This document shows, piece after piece, positions 35,179-46,012 of a stretch of DNA of 64,000 nucleotides. The stretch is from Morchella semilibera (lineage: Eukaryota > Ascomycota > Pezizomycetes > Pezizales > Morchellaceae). Under the pieces are notes generated by a model. The model did no database searches. It was not told the DNA's origin and saw only the letters and a list, made by a program, of their open reading frames with translations. Positions within the stretch are counted from its first letter, which is position 1. Each line of letters opens with the position of its first letter. The stretch is from assembly GCA_009192285.1 (NCBI GenBank), contig CM018608.1, positions 1,072,201-1,136,200 on the forward strand, read 5' to 3'. A program made the translations under genes and the position numbers.

Positions 35179-37289
35179 ATGTCGTCGCTTTCTAAGGAAT
35201 CCGTACGCTCTCACTCGTCGGCTGGCAGGATTACAGTCAGCCTCTTGTTATCGTTCCTTGCACTATCTCCGTTATCCGCTTTAGCAGCGTCTCCAGATCC
35301 GTTACGAATTACAGATATTCCTGATAATATACTGGGCCCTGGACCGTTTATCGGTGGGGGCTCTGGGGACGGTGGAGCAGTTAGGGGGGACGGGGCTCAT
35401 ACTTTTGTGAGTTTCCTAGAGCTCTATCGCGTAGCTTGAAGCTCCCGAAAGCTCAGTACTTACTGTGACATAGACTTTGCGCCACATTCTACACCATGGT
35501 GCTGAACTGTAAGGGTTTTTTTTTTTCAAGCCTTTTTTCAGGAAATATCTGACGCGTAATCTCTAGGTACCCCTATCAGCTTCGGAGGCTTGATATTAAT
35601 GCGAATACCCTGGTTGCTACCGAGGAAGACCCCCAGCTTAGGCCGCCCCCAAGATTACACGCAACCTCGCATTCCCGTAAAATAACACGACTTATTGATC
35701 GTTCAAAAGATACTATTGAGAAATATCTATGGGCACAGCGCGCTCATATCCCGACAACCTTTTCTGCTGATGCTTGGACAAGCGAGGAAATCCCACAACC
35801 CAACATAACCGACAAGGCAACGGTTTTGAGCTTGGCACGTATCGCGCAAGCTGCCTATGTTGAAGTCGAGGGTGGGGATGGCTGGATGGATGTTGGAAAC
35901 AATTATAATGTCACAGATGACTTTGGTTGGGAGGGCGATGGTTTAAGAGGGCACATTTTCGCTGATGAAACCAATTCAACAATTATCATTGGACTTAAAG
36001 GTACAAGTCCTGCTGTTTTTGATGGTCCGGAAACTACCACGAATGACAAGATCAACGATAATCTCCTTTTCTCGTGCTGCTGCGCGAGGGTCTCAATGTG
36101 GTGGAAGACAGTTTGCGACTGCTTCTCCGGCACGGCGTATACTTGTGATAATATATGTCTGAAGGACGCCGTCACAGCAGAGAACCGGTACTATCGTGCT
36201 TCTCTTAACCTGTACAACAACGTGACTCAAATGTATCCCGACTCAAACGTCTGGCTTGCTGGTCATTCCCTCGGCGGTTCTGTCTCGTCTCTCTTAGGCC
36301 AGACGTACGGACTTCCTGTTGTAACTTTTGAAGCTCCAGGTGAAGCATTGGCTGCCCAGCGCATAGGCCTTCCTAAACCTCCTGGTGACCCGAAGGGGTT
36401 AAGTGGAATGTCAGTATTTCATTTTGGACATACAGCAGATCCAATCTTTATGGGTGTCTGTAACGGCCCAACTTCCGGTTGCTCTATTGGGGGATATGCC
36501 TTGGAAACAAGATGCCACGGCGGGTTTGAATGTGTCTATGATGTTGTGACCGACTTAGGTTGGAGGATGGGTTTAGGATACCACAGAATCCAACCTGTCA
36601 TTAGAGATGTTATCGAGGCCTATGAAACGGTTCCGGAATGTATTTTTGATGATGGGTGTGTCGACTGTTTCAATTGGAAATTCGTCGAAGGAAACGCTAC
36701 CAAACCTACTACCACACGTACAACTAGTGTGCCTACAAGCACTAGCACAACCACGTGTACATCACCCGGATGGTGGGGGTGCCTAGATCCAACAACAACC
36801 ATCACGACGACTACCGTTTCGAAGACAATTACAACTACCACCAAAACAAAGCCAACTACCACTTGCACACGCTATGGCTGGTTTGGAAATTGCCTTGACC
36901 CCTCGCCAACGACAGCGACAACCACATCCACTGCCTTCATGACTATCACAACCACTTCGACATCTACCACAACAACTGCCACAGAAACATGCTCTCACTA
37001 TGGATTCTTTGGAAAATGTTTGGATTCCACTACATCAAGCACAACTAGTGCTACAGCTACAGCTCCAGTCGAGACCTGCAAGAAATACAATTTTTTTGGA
37101 AAGTGTGTTGATCCTGTTGATCCTGTTGATCCTGTTGATCCTGTTGAAACCGGCACGCAGACCAAGACCGAGGCTCTACCTACACAGACTGGCAAGAATG
37201 GAGAGGCCCAAAATTGCATTAAGAGGTCGCTTGGTGGACTCGGATGGTGTGTTAAGTGGAGTTCTACAAACTCTGATGCCGAGCTCTAG
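35179..37289 (+). CDS. ATG15: Vacuolar (autophagic body) phospholipase/lipase ATG15
   Basis: Class 3 lipase that breaks down autophagic bodies and MVB vesicles in the vacuole, reaching it through the MVB pathway as a type II membrane protein. Exons: 35179-35406, 35474-35508 (35 nt) and 35567-37289; 661 aa. A signal-anchor helix lies at about 19-37 (ITVSLLLSFLALSPLSALAA). Family landmarks: HTFTLRHILHHGAEL, formed only by the first two joins; VLSLARIAQAAYVE; IIIGLKGTS; nucleophile Ser322 in VWLAGHSLGGS; VVTFEAPGEALAA; FGHTADPIFMG; LGYHRIQPVI. After about residue 480 comes a Thr-rich, probably O-glycosylated tail with four copies of a C-x-x-(Y/P)-G/N-(W/F)-(W/F)-G-(x)-C-(L/V)-D motif, and a VDPVDPVDPVDP run coded by a 12-base period. 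The tail is longer than in yeast but similar motifs occur in other filamentous fungi. Confidence 0.92.
37114..37146 (+). repeat. Coding tandem repeat in ATG15 tail
   Basis: Near-perfect repeats of GATCCTGTT (9-bp period, Asp-Pro-Val) encode the VDP run close to the ATG15 C-terminus. Such short perfect tandem repeats are prone to length change. Confidence 0.85.
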
Positions 37290-38632
37290 GAAGTTACTAC
37301 TTTACTAGGGCTGTGCGTCCACTTTTATGCATATTGATTTGATTATGAATTGGCGGTTTTATTATGAATTTTGTGGCGTTTCTATTCCCTTTGCAAGAAC
37401 GCTCCTTCTGCTCCGGTATTATTATTCTATACATTTTAGTGCATTTCGCAGGTCTGTGGATTTGGGGTTATCTTCTTTTTGATATCATGAAGCAATGGTC
37501 ATATCTATGCCTTCCTAGAAGGCAGGGCATAGTCTAGATGTTACCAGTCATTGTACTGGTTATGGGATTGTTTTTGGGGCAGTCGATTTTATTTTGTTGG
37601 GTTATATATATACCCAGCCAGTCGTTTTATTGGAATGCATTTGATTGGTGGAATTGGCAGTTTTGACTGTAGATGGTTACGATGCGAAGTGTTTGTGTAT
37701 TTAAGTCAATTTGAAATAGTATGCATTTGTTTTAACTTCTTTTTATCCTAGTGCTTATGTACATGTGACTTATGTACTTGTTTTTGTTTTTTTCTCCCCT
37801 CTCCTCTCCTTTTCCTTCTATATGCATTCGAACCCGCAAACGTACATGCACGCAGTTACATGTATTCCGTGGCTACACACACGAGCCAAAGCCTCTTAAT
37901 GTAAACACTGTTGACCTTCTAGGGATTACTACACGCACCGAACCGAAAAACCGTTCACATACCAATTTCATGTAATAGCAATCCCAAGGACATTGCAGGT
38001 TATTCCTACCTCTATTCTTAAAAGATCGATCAGGTGTGCATATATACATGTATACATGTATGCACTTTACAGTACCAAAAAGGGGGATATAATAGATACC
38101 ATAGCAATACGGTATCGCTAAAAACTTCGGAATTTCAGCCATTATACCGTAGCATGCAGTGCAGTAGCAATGCCGCGGTGTCATGATATTCTGGCAAATA
38201 AGCTACTAGATACACCCACTCCTGGGGTACTGTATGTAAGTAAATATTTTCCCTACTAATTGCATTATTTACTTAGACGCATTAATAGGCTCCTAACATC
38301 ATTATCCCCATCGGCCCTCATGCGTCCTGCGCGAGAGGGCCCTCCATGCAAAGTACCGACCATCCTCTATTCAATATACTCCATCTGATAGCCAACATTT
38401 TATATGTGATAACCCAAAAGAAAACCCTTACAAACAGCAACCACTGATATAATACACTCTATACCCACACCCTCACCCCATGAGCTGTGCTCCTGATATT
38501 CATTCTATATCGAGGATCTCACACCCATTATCCACAAAAAGCCATCCAGGATAGATATTCCCACTACGCATATTGCGTGGGAGAAAGTGGACAGTATAAT
38601 TCATAGTCGTGACGGTTGTAGTCGTACTGGTG
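37290..38632. other. Intergenic, about 1.3 kb
   Basis: No gene seen. ATG15 3' region followed by AT-rich spacer. TACATGTA occurs at 37857, 38045 and 38053 (two abutting copies). Confidence 0.55.
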
Positions 38633-38986
38633 CTATTCACGCACATTGCATAACAGGGGGGGGTTTGGCCGGAGCGAGCACTGCCGCAATCTAACTCTTC
38701 CCAACAAGTGCGCTTGTGGTCCCGTAGGAGGTGTTAGTTTTGGAGGAATTAACCAGAGACCATTTGCAAAACGTAACCCAGTACTTACATTCTTCTTCTT
38801 CCCCTTCCTCCACATTTTCCAGCCCTTGAATAGGGCGAGAACGCCAGCAACAGCAGAAATAGTTGCCGCAATCAATCCGATGATCCCCAGCACATGATGA
38901 TCTGGTGGTGGACGTTCATGATCCCCATTTGTTGTAAGAGGTGGCATAGAACTCGTGTACGGGTGAGGGTGTAATGGCAAATTCAT
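38633..38986 (-). CDS. Small single-pass membrane protein, unknown function
   Basis: The main exon 38986-38789 encodes a hydrophilic N-terminus (PLHPHPYTSSMPPLTTNGDH), a transmembrane helix (VLGIIGLIAATISAVAGVLALF, Gly/Ala-rich) and a basic stop-transfer tail (KGWKMWRKGKKKN). A good donor, GTAAGT, follows, with a CTAAC branch site and a GCGGCAG acceptor at 38681. The second exon 38680-38633 adds 15 residues (81 aa in total). The intron is a multiple of three and stop-free, so retention would give a 117-aa protein instead. No signal peptide is needed if the helix acts as anchor. Family not recognised. Confidence 0.55.
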   Translation of the reverse strand: MNLPLHPHPYTSSMPPLTTNGDHERPPPDHHVLGIIGLIAATISAVAGVLALFKGWKMWRKGKKKNVSTGLRFANGLWLIPPKLTPPTGPQAHLLGRVRLRQCSLRPNPPLLCNVRE

Positions 38987-39130
38987 GGAGGTAGTTGATA
39001 TTTAGTATGTATTGCACTAGCCGGAACCCGAGATGTAGTTTCATCGATCTTGAAGCCGGGAAAATGAACGGTATTTAATGTCGAGTAGGTGAAGGAGCGA
39101 GGTCGAAATATGACAAGGAAATCTTTTGTA

Positions 39131-39311
39131 TCCCTTGCAATTGGGCGGATGAAATCCTAAAATTCGCGACATCCCTCTTTCAGCTATTCCTAGCCATTCG
39201 TGGTAACTAATGCTAACTTCTCATTGGCTCTATCATTATTACCACATAAAACCAAAACGGTTACCTTAACGGTCCATGTCGCGAATTTGAGGACTTCATC
39301 CGTCCAAGGGA
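39131..39311. mobile_element. MITE, copy 2 of the TA-type family
   Basis: Ends TCCCTTG at 39131 and CAAGGGA at 39311 are inverted, and both are flanked by TA (39129-39130 and 39312-39313), a typical Tc1/mariner target duplication. The arms run about 35 bp, including GGATGAA and AATTCGCGAC, with a short extra stretch (CAATTG) in the left arm. The interior shares ATAGAGCCAAT-type sequence with the copy at 16310-16496. Confidence 0.75.
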
Positions 39312-40470
39312 TAATGGCATACTGACTGTTGGTCGGTCGTCAGACCTAGGGATATATTTACAGGGATCTATTATGTGCGAATAATCTTATATACGTTTTG
39401 AGGCTTGTTCTTGATCACGGTGAGGCCGTGTCCGACATATGCTGTTAGGTACATCGATAGCTACTTATAATTTAAAAAAAGCCCTGTGATGATCTTTCCA
39501 GCTAGGGAAGTCAATCAACATTATCTAGTACCAAATCTCGAAACTCGGGGGGGTTGCCAAGGCAAAAGGCTGAAGGTGGAAATAGTGAGAGGCGATTATG
39601 CCCTCTTGGCAACTTAGTAGGCCGTAAGGGGGGGGGAATACTAGGTACATCCTTTCATGTACGTATGTAATGTACTATTGCTGTGCTGTAGAAAAAGAAA
39701 TTAGGATATACCTAACCCCGGTTTGGTAACCATTCACGTCCCCTAGTGTCCCGAGGAAGGATGACAGGACTTTGTGTGCTCTACTTGCCAGGTGCTGCAG
39801 AGCCAACTGTTGGCAGGCACCTAAAGGGGAAATTATTGGTAAACAAGGATAGACCCCAAAGTTTTACACCGACATGTACTAGGTGCTACCGTTATATACC
39901 TAGGGGTATGCCTGTAGTCAATGACGGTTGATGCAACCACGATCACTGTAGATTTACCCGGTACGCGTAGTTCATGTACGTGCAAAGCAAGAATGTCTTA
40001 TATGAATCCTCGTAAAAACTGATACTATATAGGTGAGTGATCAAAGTTGGGTGACTGCACCTCAAGATAATGCCAATCATTTGTCTATACAGCCACCCTA
40101 GATTGGAATCCCTCTCTGGAGAATTTCATGTACATGTAGGTAATCCACTACAGCGATCAATGATGGCAAGCAGTTTCTCCGTGGAAATAAGCATACACGT
40201 GTAGCTCCCTTCCAGAACATATGCATTTACTACATTGTATGATTTAACCTACATACATGTATATATAAATATGGATTGGTTTGGTTAGAGTGCTAATTGT
40301 CAGTATACCCCTATATGTGAGCCATATGGGGATACACACATATATACTCGGGGCAGAGAATAAGAATTGAACATGGCATGTACTGTTTTTCATTAGGTGC
40401 TATATTCAAGTATATATGCGTGTCTATTGGTGTGGACGATCGAAGTTTCCGTTAACAGACACTTATTGCT

Positions 40471-40608
40471 GGTTTTAAGTACCGGAATAAGAGCCCGGGT
40501 TTAATGCAAAAAAAAAAAAAAATAGAGCAAAAGGTGGTGGGAAGACAGACATAAAGCAACCAATCAGACAGCTTAGATTTGACCTTTGAACCTAGACTAT
40601 TCTTTTGA
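40471..40608. repeat. Dispersed repeat, copy A
   Basis: Aligns with 44540-44677 in the same orientation: AATAAGAGCCC versus AATAAAAGCCC, AGCAACCAATCAGAC versus AGCAACCAATTAGAC, and GAACCTAGACTATTCTTT versus GAACACAGGATATTCTTT. Copy A contains a 15-base A run that B lacks. No terminal repeats or coding potential were found; possibly a SINE-like or MITE remnant. Confidence 0.55.
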
Positions 40609-42603
40609 GAACTGACGGTAGCCCCGACAAGTGCAAGACTGATTCTAGACTCATTATTTTCTCCTAGTTGCGGATCAAGGCATATATACGACATATGCAT
40701 ACAATTTAATAGGAAATAAGATTTCCCCAGTTGCCAGTACAGGGATTAGGCCTTTAATATGATGTGCTTCTAGAACTATATGCATATGGGTGGTAGTCCA
40801 GACATAAACCCCATAGCTATAGTTTAGGCGCCCGCAAGCAAATTAAAAACTAACAATTAAAAAAAAAAAAAAAGTAGCTAAAACTTTTTGTGGTTAGCTG
40901 ACTTAAGGCAACAATTTTCTAGAACCGTGGTGGTTTGGGTGTTCCGAACTGGCTATCAGTTGCGTACGACGCGTCAAAGCCTAAAACAAGGAAATGTGAG
41001 CGAGGTCCTACTAGTATGCATCTGCTCTGAAACAATATATAAACTCTACGAACCAAAGATCCATTTGGTATTGGGTATGTGGTTCAGATGGTGGCTTATC
41101 TATCATACTAGCTGACATGAGGTTTCTTACCTAGTGTGTAACAAAATAGATACTCATTCCGCATGTGACACACGAACTGATGTTAAAAGGGCAAGAGCCC
41201 CTTGCTCTAGAATTGCTAGGCTCGCCTGATGTAACAGGCTGACGCCCAAAACCAGAAGCATTTTGTTGGGACCCTTTCGGTATGTGCCCCAATATCGTAG
41301 ACATCACTCGTACGTAAATTGTAGTGTCTCGAGTGATGGTTTATGATTGATACAAGGTACCAACATTGATTGATTGATTGATACTTCATACAAGGTACCT
41401 ACATGTATGTAGTTAGAATATACCAAAGACCGCTCTTGGACAAGCAAATATACCCCACCGATCCCTTCAATCCCAGGAACGTCCGCCCCGTGGCGGCGAT
41501 GATAAGCTATTCGAAGTTCGTTGGATTCAGTATCTCCACGCAGTTTGGTTTATGAGCCGACCCAAGTTTGGGATGAATAAAAACACAAGGTAGATTCCAT
41601 ATCACTTACTTTACTGTACATGTTAAGGCTTCCTTATATTGTTAATTTGCTACTTGACCCCAGCGTCAAATATAGAAAGGAACTCAAATAGCATCGATTA
41701 TTTAGGGTATGTATATAGTTTGAAAGGAGAGGAGGGCCTTGAGGGCTTACAGGCTGTCACAATCTTATTGGGCTTACGGAAGTTATCACTTGCCGTTTTC
41801 AGCCACAGTGCACTGGTCTAGCGGTCCAATACGTAGTTTTGGAAGATATTATCGTGAAGAAACCGCTTGTTAGACAAGAGGTCTGTGTTTTTGACTTTTG
41901 CTGTAACCCTAGCTCTCGTATTTTGACCAACTGATGAGATACAGCCTGGAGCAAGCAGAGATAAACTTATCAGAGTGTTTAAAGGAGTACAGTAATGACC
42001 TTGAAAATACCGATTGATATATTGCCTCTCCAAAGATAAGCCATGGGTTTAGGGGTTCATGGTAGTAGTTTTAAGCTAGTCATTTCCCGATCACTAACGG
42101 TGAGAATTACGTTGTTTTGGGACCAAGACGAGATCGATCTAAATAGCGGCGAAGGAGGGTAAGACATGTCTCGGACTCGAGCCTTTTCCTTTTTTCACGC
42201 CCGGCCAGATAGATGTATTTGATCATCGGGTGCGAATTGAGCTGGAATATTTTTAGCACCAAAATAGCATGTATTCAATTCAACAAGCCTTGAGACTAGT
42301 CAATTGACTCAAGCTTTTCAGGGCCCGGTCCAATGGCCGGTAGACAAGACATGCATGTCTGCACTGTCTTGTGCCCACCACTGGAGCACTTATGTAGTCT
42401 CGTTCCCAGACCTAACTGGTTTGTGGTTGAAAATACAGGGGTAGTATTTTCACAAACCAAAAGGGTGCTTACCCAAAGTTTGTACCAGTCCGGTTGCTAT
42501 GCCTAAATTAAAAGCCCGGTTTCTTCTAGAAACCGACTTTCCTCTGCTGTGGAACGATATCTGTCACAACTACAACTACAACCACAGTATGGGCTGGGAA
42601 CGA

Positions 42604-42711
42604 GTTCACCACCTACCGAGTGTGAGGTCCTTCCACGCAAAAAATGGCCGCTAAAGCTTCATTTAGCCAAGAGATATTTAGGTGCTACACTCGGTGAGTG
42701 CGGTGGTGAAC
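42604..42711. repeat. Imperfect inverted repeat
   Basis: GTTCACCACC then ACCGAGTGT on the left (42604-42623) is mirrored by ACACTCGGT then GGTGGTGAAC on the right (42687-42711), with 5 extra bases in the right arm. The 108-bp span is non-coding and may be a degraded MITE. Confidence 0.5.
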
Positions 42712-42742
42712 AGGGTTTGTAACTACCGCTCAGTTCGTTCGG

Positions 42743-42801
42743 ACGGTTGCCAAGATCACCGTTTTGCTTTTACAGCCAACAATGTCGCTCTTGGCAACCG
42801 T
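42743..42801. repeat. Perfect 13-bp inverted repeat
   Basis: ACGGTTGCCAAGA at 42743-42755 and TCTTGGCAACCGT at 42789-42801 enclose a 33-base loop. It lies directly after the imperfect inverted repeat ending at 42711. Confidence 0.6.
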
Positions 42802-44394
42802 TCGTATACCTACCTGCGAGTCAGCCAAGGACCAAAGTAAAGTTTCGTATCGCCCGCCCCGTGGCCCCAAGCCCAAGCCTTCGGGGCACTCCCAATACTA
42901 CAAACAGGGGATCTTGAGTAACCTTAAAAGAACGGAGTCCCCGCGCCCTGGGCCCACGGGGCTTAGGCCTTGTCAAATAATCCTTGCCCCTCGCGCAATA
43001 TTATATTAGAGCGCCAACAACTTCTGAGTCTAACATTTAAGAATTTAAACTCAAAATTTAAAATATAGGTAGCCAATACGCCCTATTATAACTGATAACC
43101 CTTGGCTGGCTTGGGTGTCCATATGTAATTATATGCATGGCCTAGTAGGCCACAATACATACCTTTTTTCTTTCGGGTACGTGGTTGTATGACCATATAA
43201 GCCTCGGCATCTCAAGACAAGGGTTTGACTCTAGCATTCTCATCTGTTCCAAGATACCTCGAGGGTAATCCCTCTTGAGCCACATTTGCAGTATGTAGTG
43301 CTACCTCACACAATCAACGGGTGAACCCGAGAAACCCCGTCCAGGACAGCAGTAAGCCCGGTTACCCACAAGAAAGAGGCACTAACTGCAACTAAAGCTG
43401 CGAGACCTGTAAGAGCTCGGACATGCCCAGCTATGGGCTCGCTCTGGACAATCGGGTCCAGGACAGAGGATGGTGTGTGAAACCGTGGGGTAAATGCCTC
43501 GAGGCTTCTAGTAAAAGTTCCCTGTGCCAAGATCTCATCCTTGGCTTGACTCACAACTACTCACTCGGAGCAAGTCTGATGTTATTATTGTTGTGGAATC
43601 AGTAGAGCAAGTCTTTAAATTGGTGCTAGTTTGATTGGTTGATTGACTAGACAACTCACTAAGTAAGGTTAGGGACCAGTAGTGCGGGCGACGTTGGTGA
43701 AGAAACGGCAATGAATGGTAGCTCAGGTTTGTTGGAGAGTTTGAAGCAGCTAGGAGGACGAACTCGAATAAGTGTAGGACTCGAGTCGTTAACTTTCTGT
43801 TGGACGAAAACACCTAATGAGAAATTATAGGCGAGGTTATACCAGTAGAGTTTAGGAATAAGTGGGTGAGAACCCTTGATTAACTAACAGGATCCTGTTA
43901 TCCTCTTTTATCCTCTGCAAGACCACCCAGCACGATGATGAGATCAACTAGAAAACTTTTTCTACCAATTTCTTAATTCCAATTACTCGGTGCGCATAGT
44001 ACATACATACGTACCTTTTACCACTCTAGTCCCAAACTCGGCGTATACTAAGATGGTTACAACGTTCTCGTGATATGAGCCCATATATAAAGCTTGCCAT
44101 TGCTAGGGGCTCCCGCAGGTGGTGGGTACGGTCCAGAGTGGTCACACCCTCATCGCTAGTACAGGGTCTAGTAGAATTATTGCAGAAGTAGGTCTTGCGT
44201 GACCCAATATCTCTATTGCATGGCCCATGCTTACAGCAAAAAATTCCTTTAAAGAGCAAGAAACTGTATAAGGGTATCAGTACGTACTTATGGATTTATT
44301 TCCCCCCAAGCACGCAAATTAGGTTTAAAGAAGCAAAGAAGGCCACCATCATATATCATGCGTTGAGAGGTTGTATATAGGCTAGGCTAGATAT

Positions 44395-44454
44395 GGGGTG
44401 GTCGTGGAGGGGAGGTTCCCCAGCCACGCATGGGGGGGTTCAATCCCCCACCCC
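44395..44454 (+). other. GC-rich compound hairpin, tRNA-like in outline
   Basis: GGGGTGG (44395-44401) can pair with CCACCCC (44448-44454). Inside are a double stem CGTGG/CCACG enclosing GGGG/CCCC (44403-44428) and a second hairpin TGGGGG/CCCCCA with a GGTTCAAT loop (44431-44450), reminiscent of a T-arm/B-box. The outer stem and the second hairpin share bases, so not all pairs can form together. Too short, and lacking a proper anticodon arm, to be called a tRNA. Confidence 0.3.
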
Positions 44455-44539
44455 CGAAGGAATAACTTTTTTCCCTTTACTTTAAGGGCCTCTAATTGCT
44501 AGTCAGCCTTTAGGGTTGACTTTAGATGCATTGTACAGG

Positions 44540-44677
44540 TATGTAGCTTAGAAGTCGATAATAAAAGCCCAAGTCTGATGCAGAGGTATAGGGCGATAGG
44601 CGGTAGCGAGGCGCAGAGCAACCAATTAGACGGCTTTGATTTTAGAATTGAACACAGGATATTCTTTAGATAAGATA
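44540..44677. repeat. Dispersed repeat, copy B
   Basis: Second copy of the repeat at 40471-40608, diverged by many transitions and a deletion around the A run. The shared core is AGCAACCAATTAGACGGCTT and the following 40 bases. Confidence 0.55.
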
Positions 44678-45780
44678 ATTGGCGGCATGGTATTCGTATC
44701 GACACTGTATATATGTATGTTGCTCTGGGAGCGAAGAGTCAGTCTATCGAAGTACATGTAGATACAGCTCGCACTGTACTGTATTGTTTGCAAACACGGC
44801 ATAATTTCTGATTACGTACTCCACGATGTCGAGGTACTGTGACGTATTTGTTATAGAAAAAGGTATAAGTCACAGAAGTAAGCGGACAAAGTCACTAAAG
44901 GACAACGTCACAGAAATACTAGATGACACCTTGGTCAAACGGGGGCCAAACTATATATAGCCAGTGTTTTATCTTCCATAAACTAACATGTCCTTCGATG
45001 GCTATGATTTAATCTGCATCTCAAACTATCACTCTTGTTCGATTGCGTATGGTCACTCTCACGTATTCATTGGATTTTTTTTTTGGAAATCATGATATAT
45101 ATGTCCATCACGTGCATTCGGGTCAAGAAGATGACAATATATCGATCGTGAATGACTGCCGGACCTAGGCTTTTGAATAACCCGAGGGAGTGGTCGCCTA
45201 AGGTTTCCGCGGGTCCGGTTCAGTGCTTTAGAATCTCAACATAAGTATTTACTACCCCAATGCATAGCCAGAAGTGCAGCACTACGAACATTTACAGACA
45301 GAAAGAAGACTACATGTATCTACGTCTTCCAATTTGAAAGGCCAACTCATGTGTATACATTGTATATTTACATACCCATTCTGGGTTACATGTATGTCCG
45401 TGGAAATACATGACCTACCTTACCATGCCTAGACAAACCTCAGAATAATTGATGGGCTAGGCTACATAGATACAGTTTATATGCTGCGGCTAACCGAGCG
45501 ACTAGTACTGAGTTCCACTTGAAGTTAGTCCATCTCAATTTCAATGGTATCACCGCCATTCAATGGTGGTGACCAACCATCCATTGGCCGCTCAACTTTT
45601 GCTATTGACGTCGACTATATAGCACGCACTAATCCAAACTAAACTACACTTATCCATCAGTAGGCATCACAAGACACTCTACCATTCTACACCATAATTG
45701 CCCAACGCCCAACACCCATTACCATCTCATAACATCAACACCACAGTGTTAACAATCAATTAATACTGTATCACCGCTAC

Positions 45781-45865
45781 CCCACTCCGATTTCCATCAC
45801 CCTCATCCTCATCACCACAATTCCCATCCCCACAATTCCCATCCCCACACCCAACCAAGCCTTCC
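45781..45865. promoter_or_regulatory. Pyrimidine-rich promoter tract
   Basis: C/T/A-only sequence with repeated CCCATCCCCACAATT units about 150-230 bp before the ATG at 46013. CT-rich tracts of this kind are common near fungal transcription starts; no specific factor is implied. Confidence 0.45.
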
Positions 45866-46012
45866 CGCTTTGATACCTCCAACACACAACGCTGCCTAGC
45901 AACGCTTTTGTTTACAATTTTCAAGCCTCCACTCGGTCAATTTTCAACTTTCAAAATTCAAGATCTAGGCCCAGGCCTACCTTTTTCAACCCCTCCTTTT
46001 CTTTCAATCAAA

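Larger units (their letters stand above)
38987..46012. other. Gene-free island of about 7 kb with dispersed repeats and fold-back sequences
   Basis: No frame longer than about 80 codons, and none with family resemblance. Contents: a MITE (39131-39311), two copies of a diverged dispersed repeat (40471-40608, 44540-44677), inverted repeats at 42418-42458, 42604-42711 and 42743-42801, a structured GC-rich block at 44395-44454, A runs at 40508-40522 and 40859-40873, and at least nine TACATGTA sites. The last 300 bp are the CT/CA-rich promoter of the next gene. It looks like old, decayed transposon-derived sequence. Confidence 0.55.

Noticed and set aside
44395-44470. Candidate tRNA gene
   Set aside because: T-arm-like hairpin is present but the acceptor stem would share bases with it, the total length is about 60 nt and no anticodon arm can be drawn.
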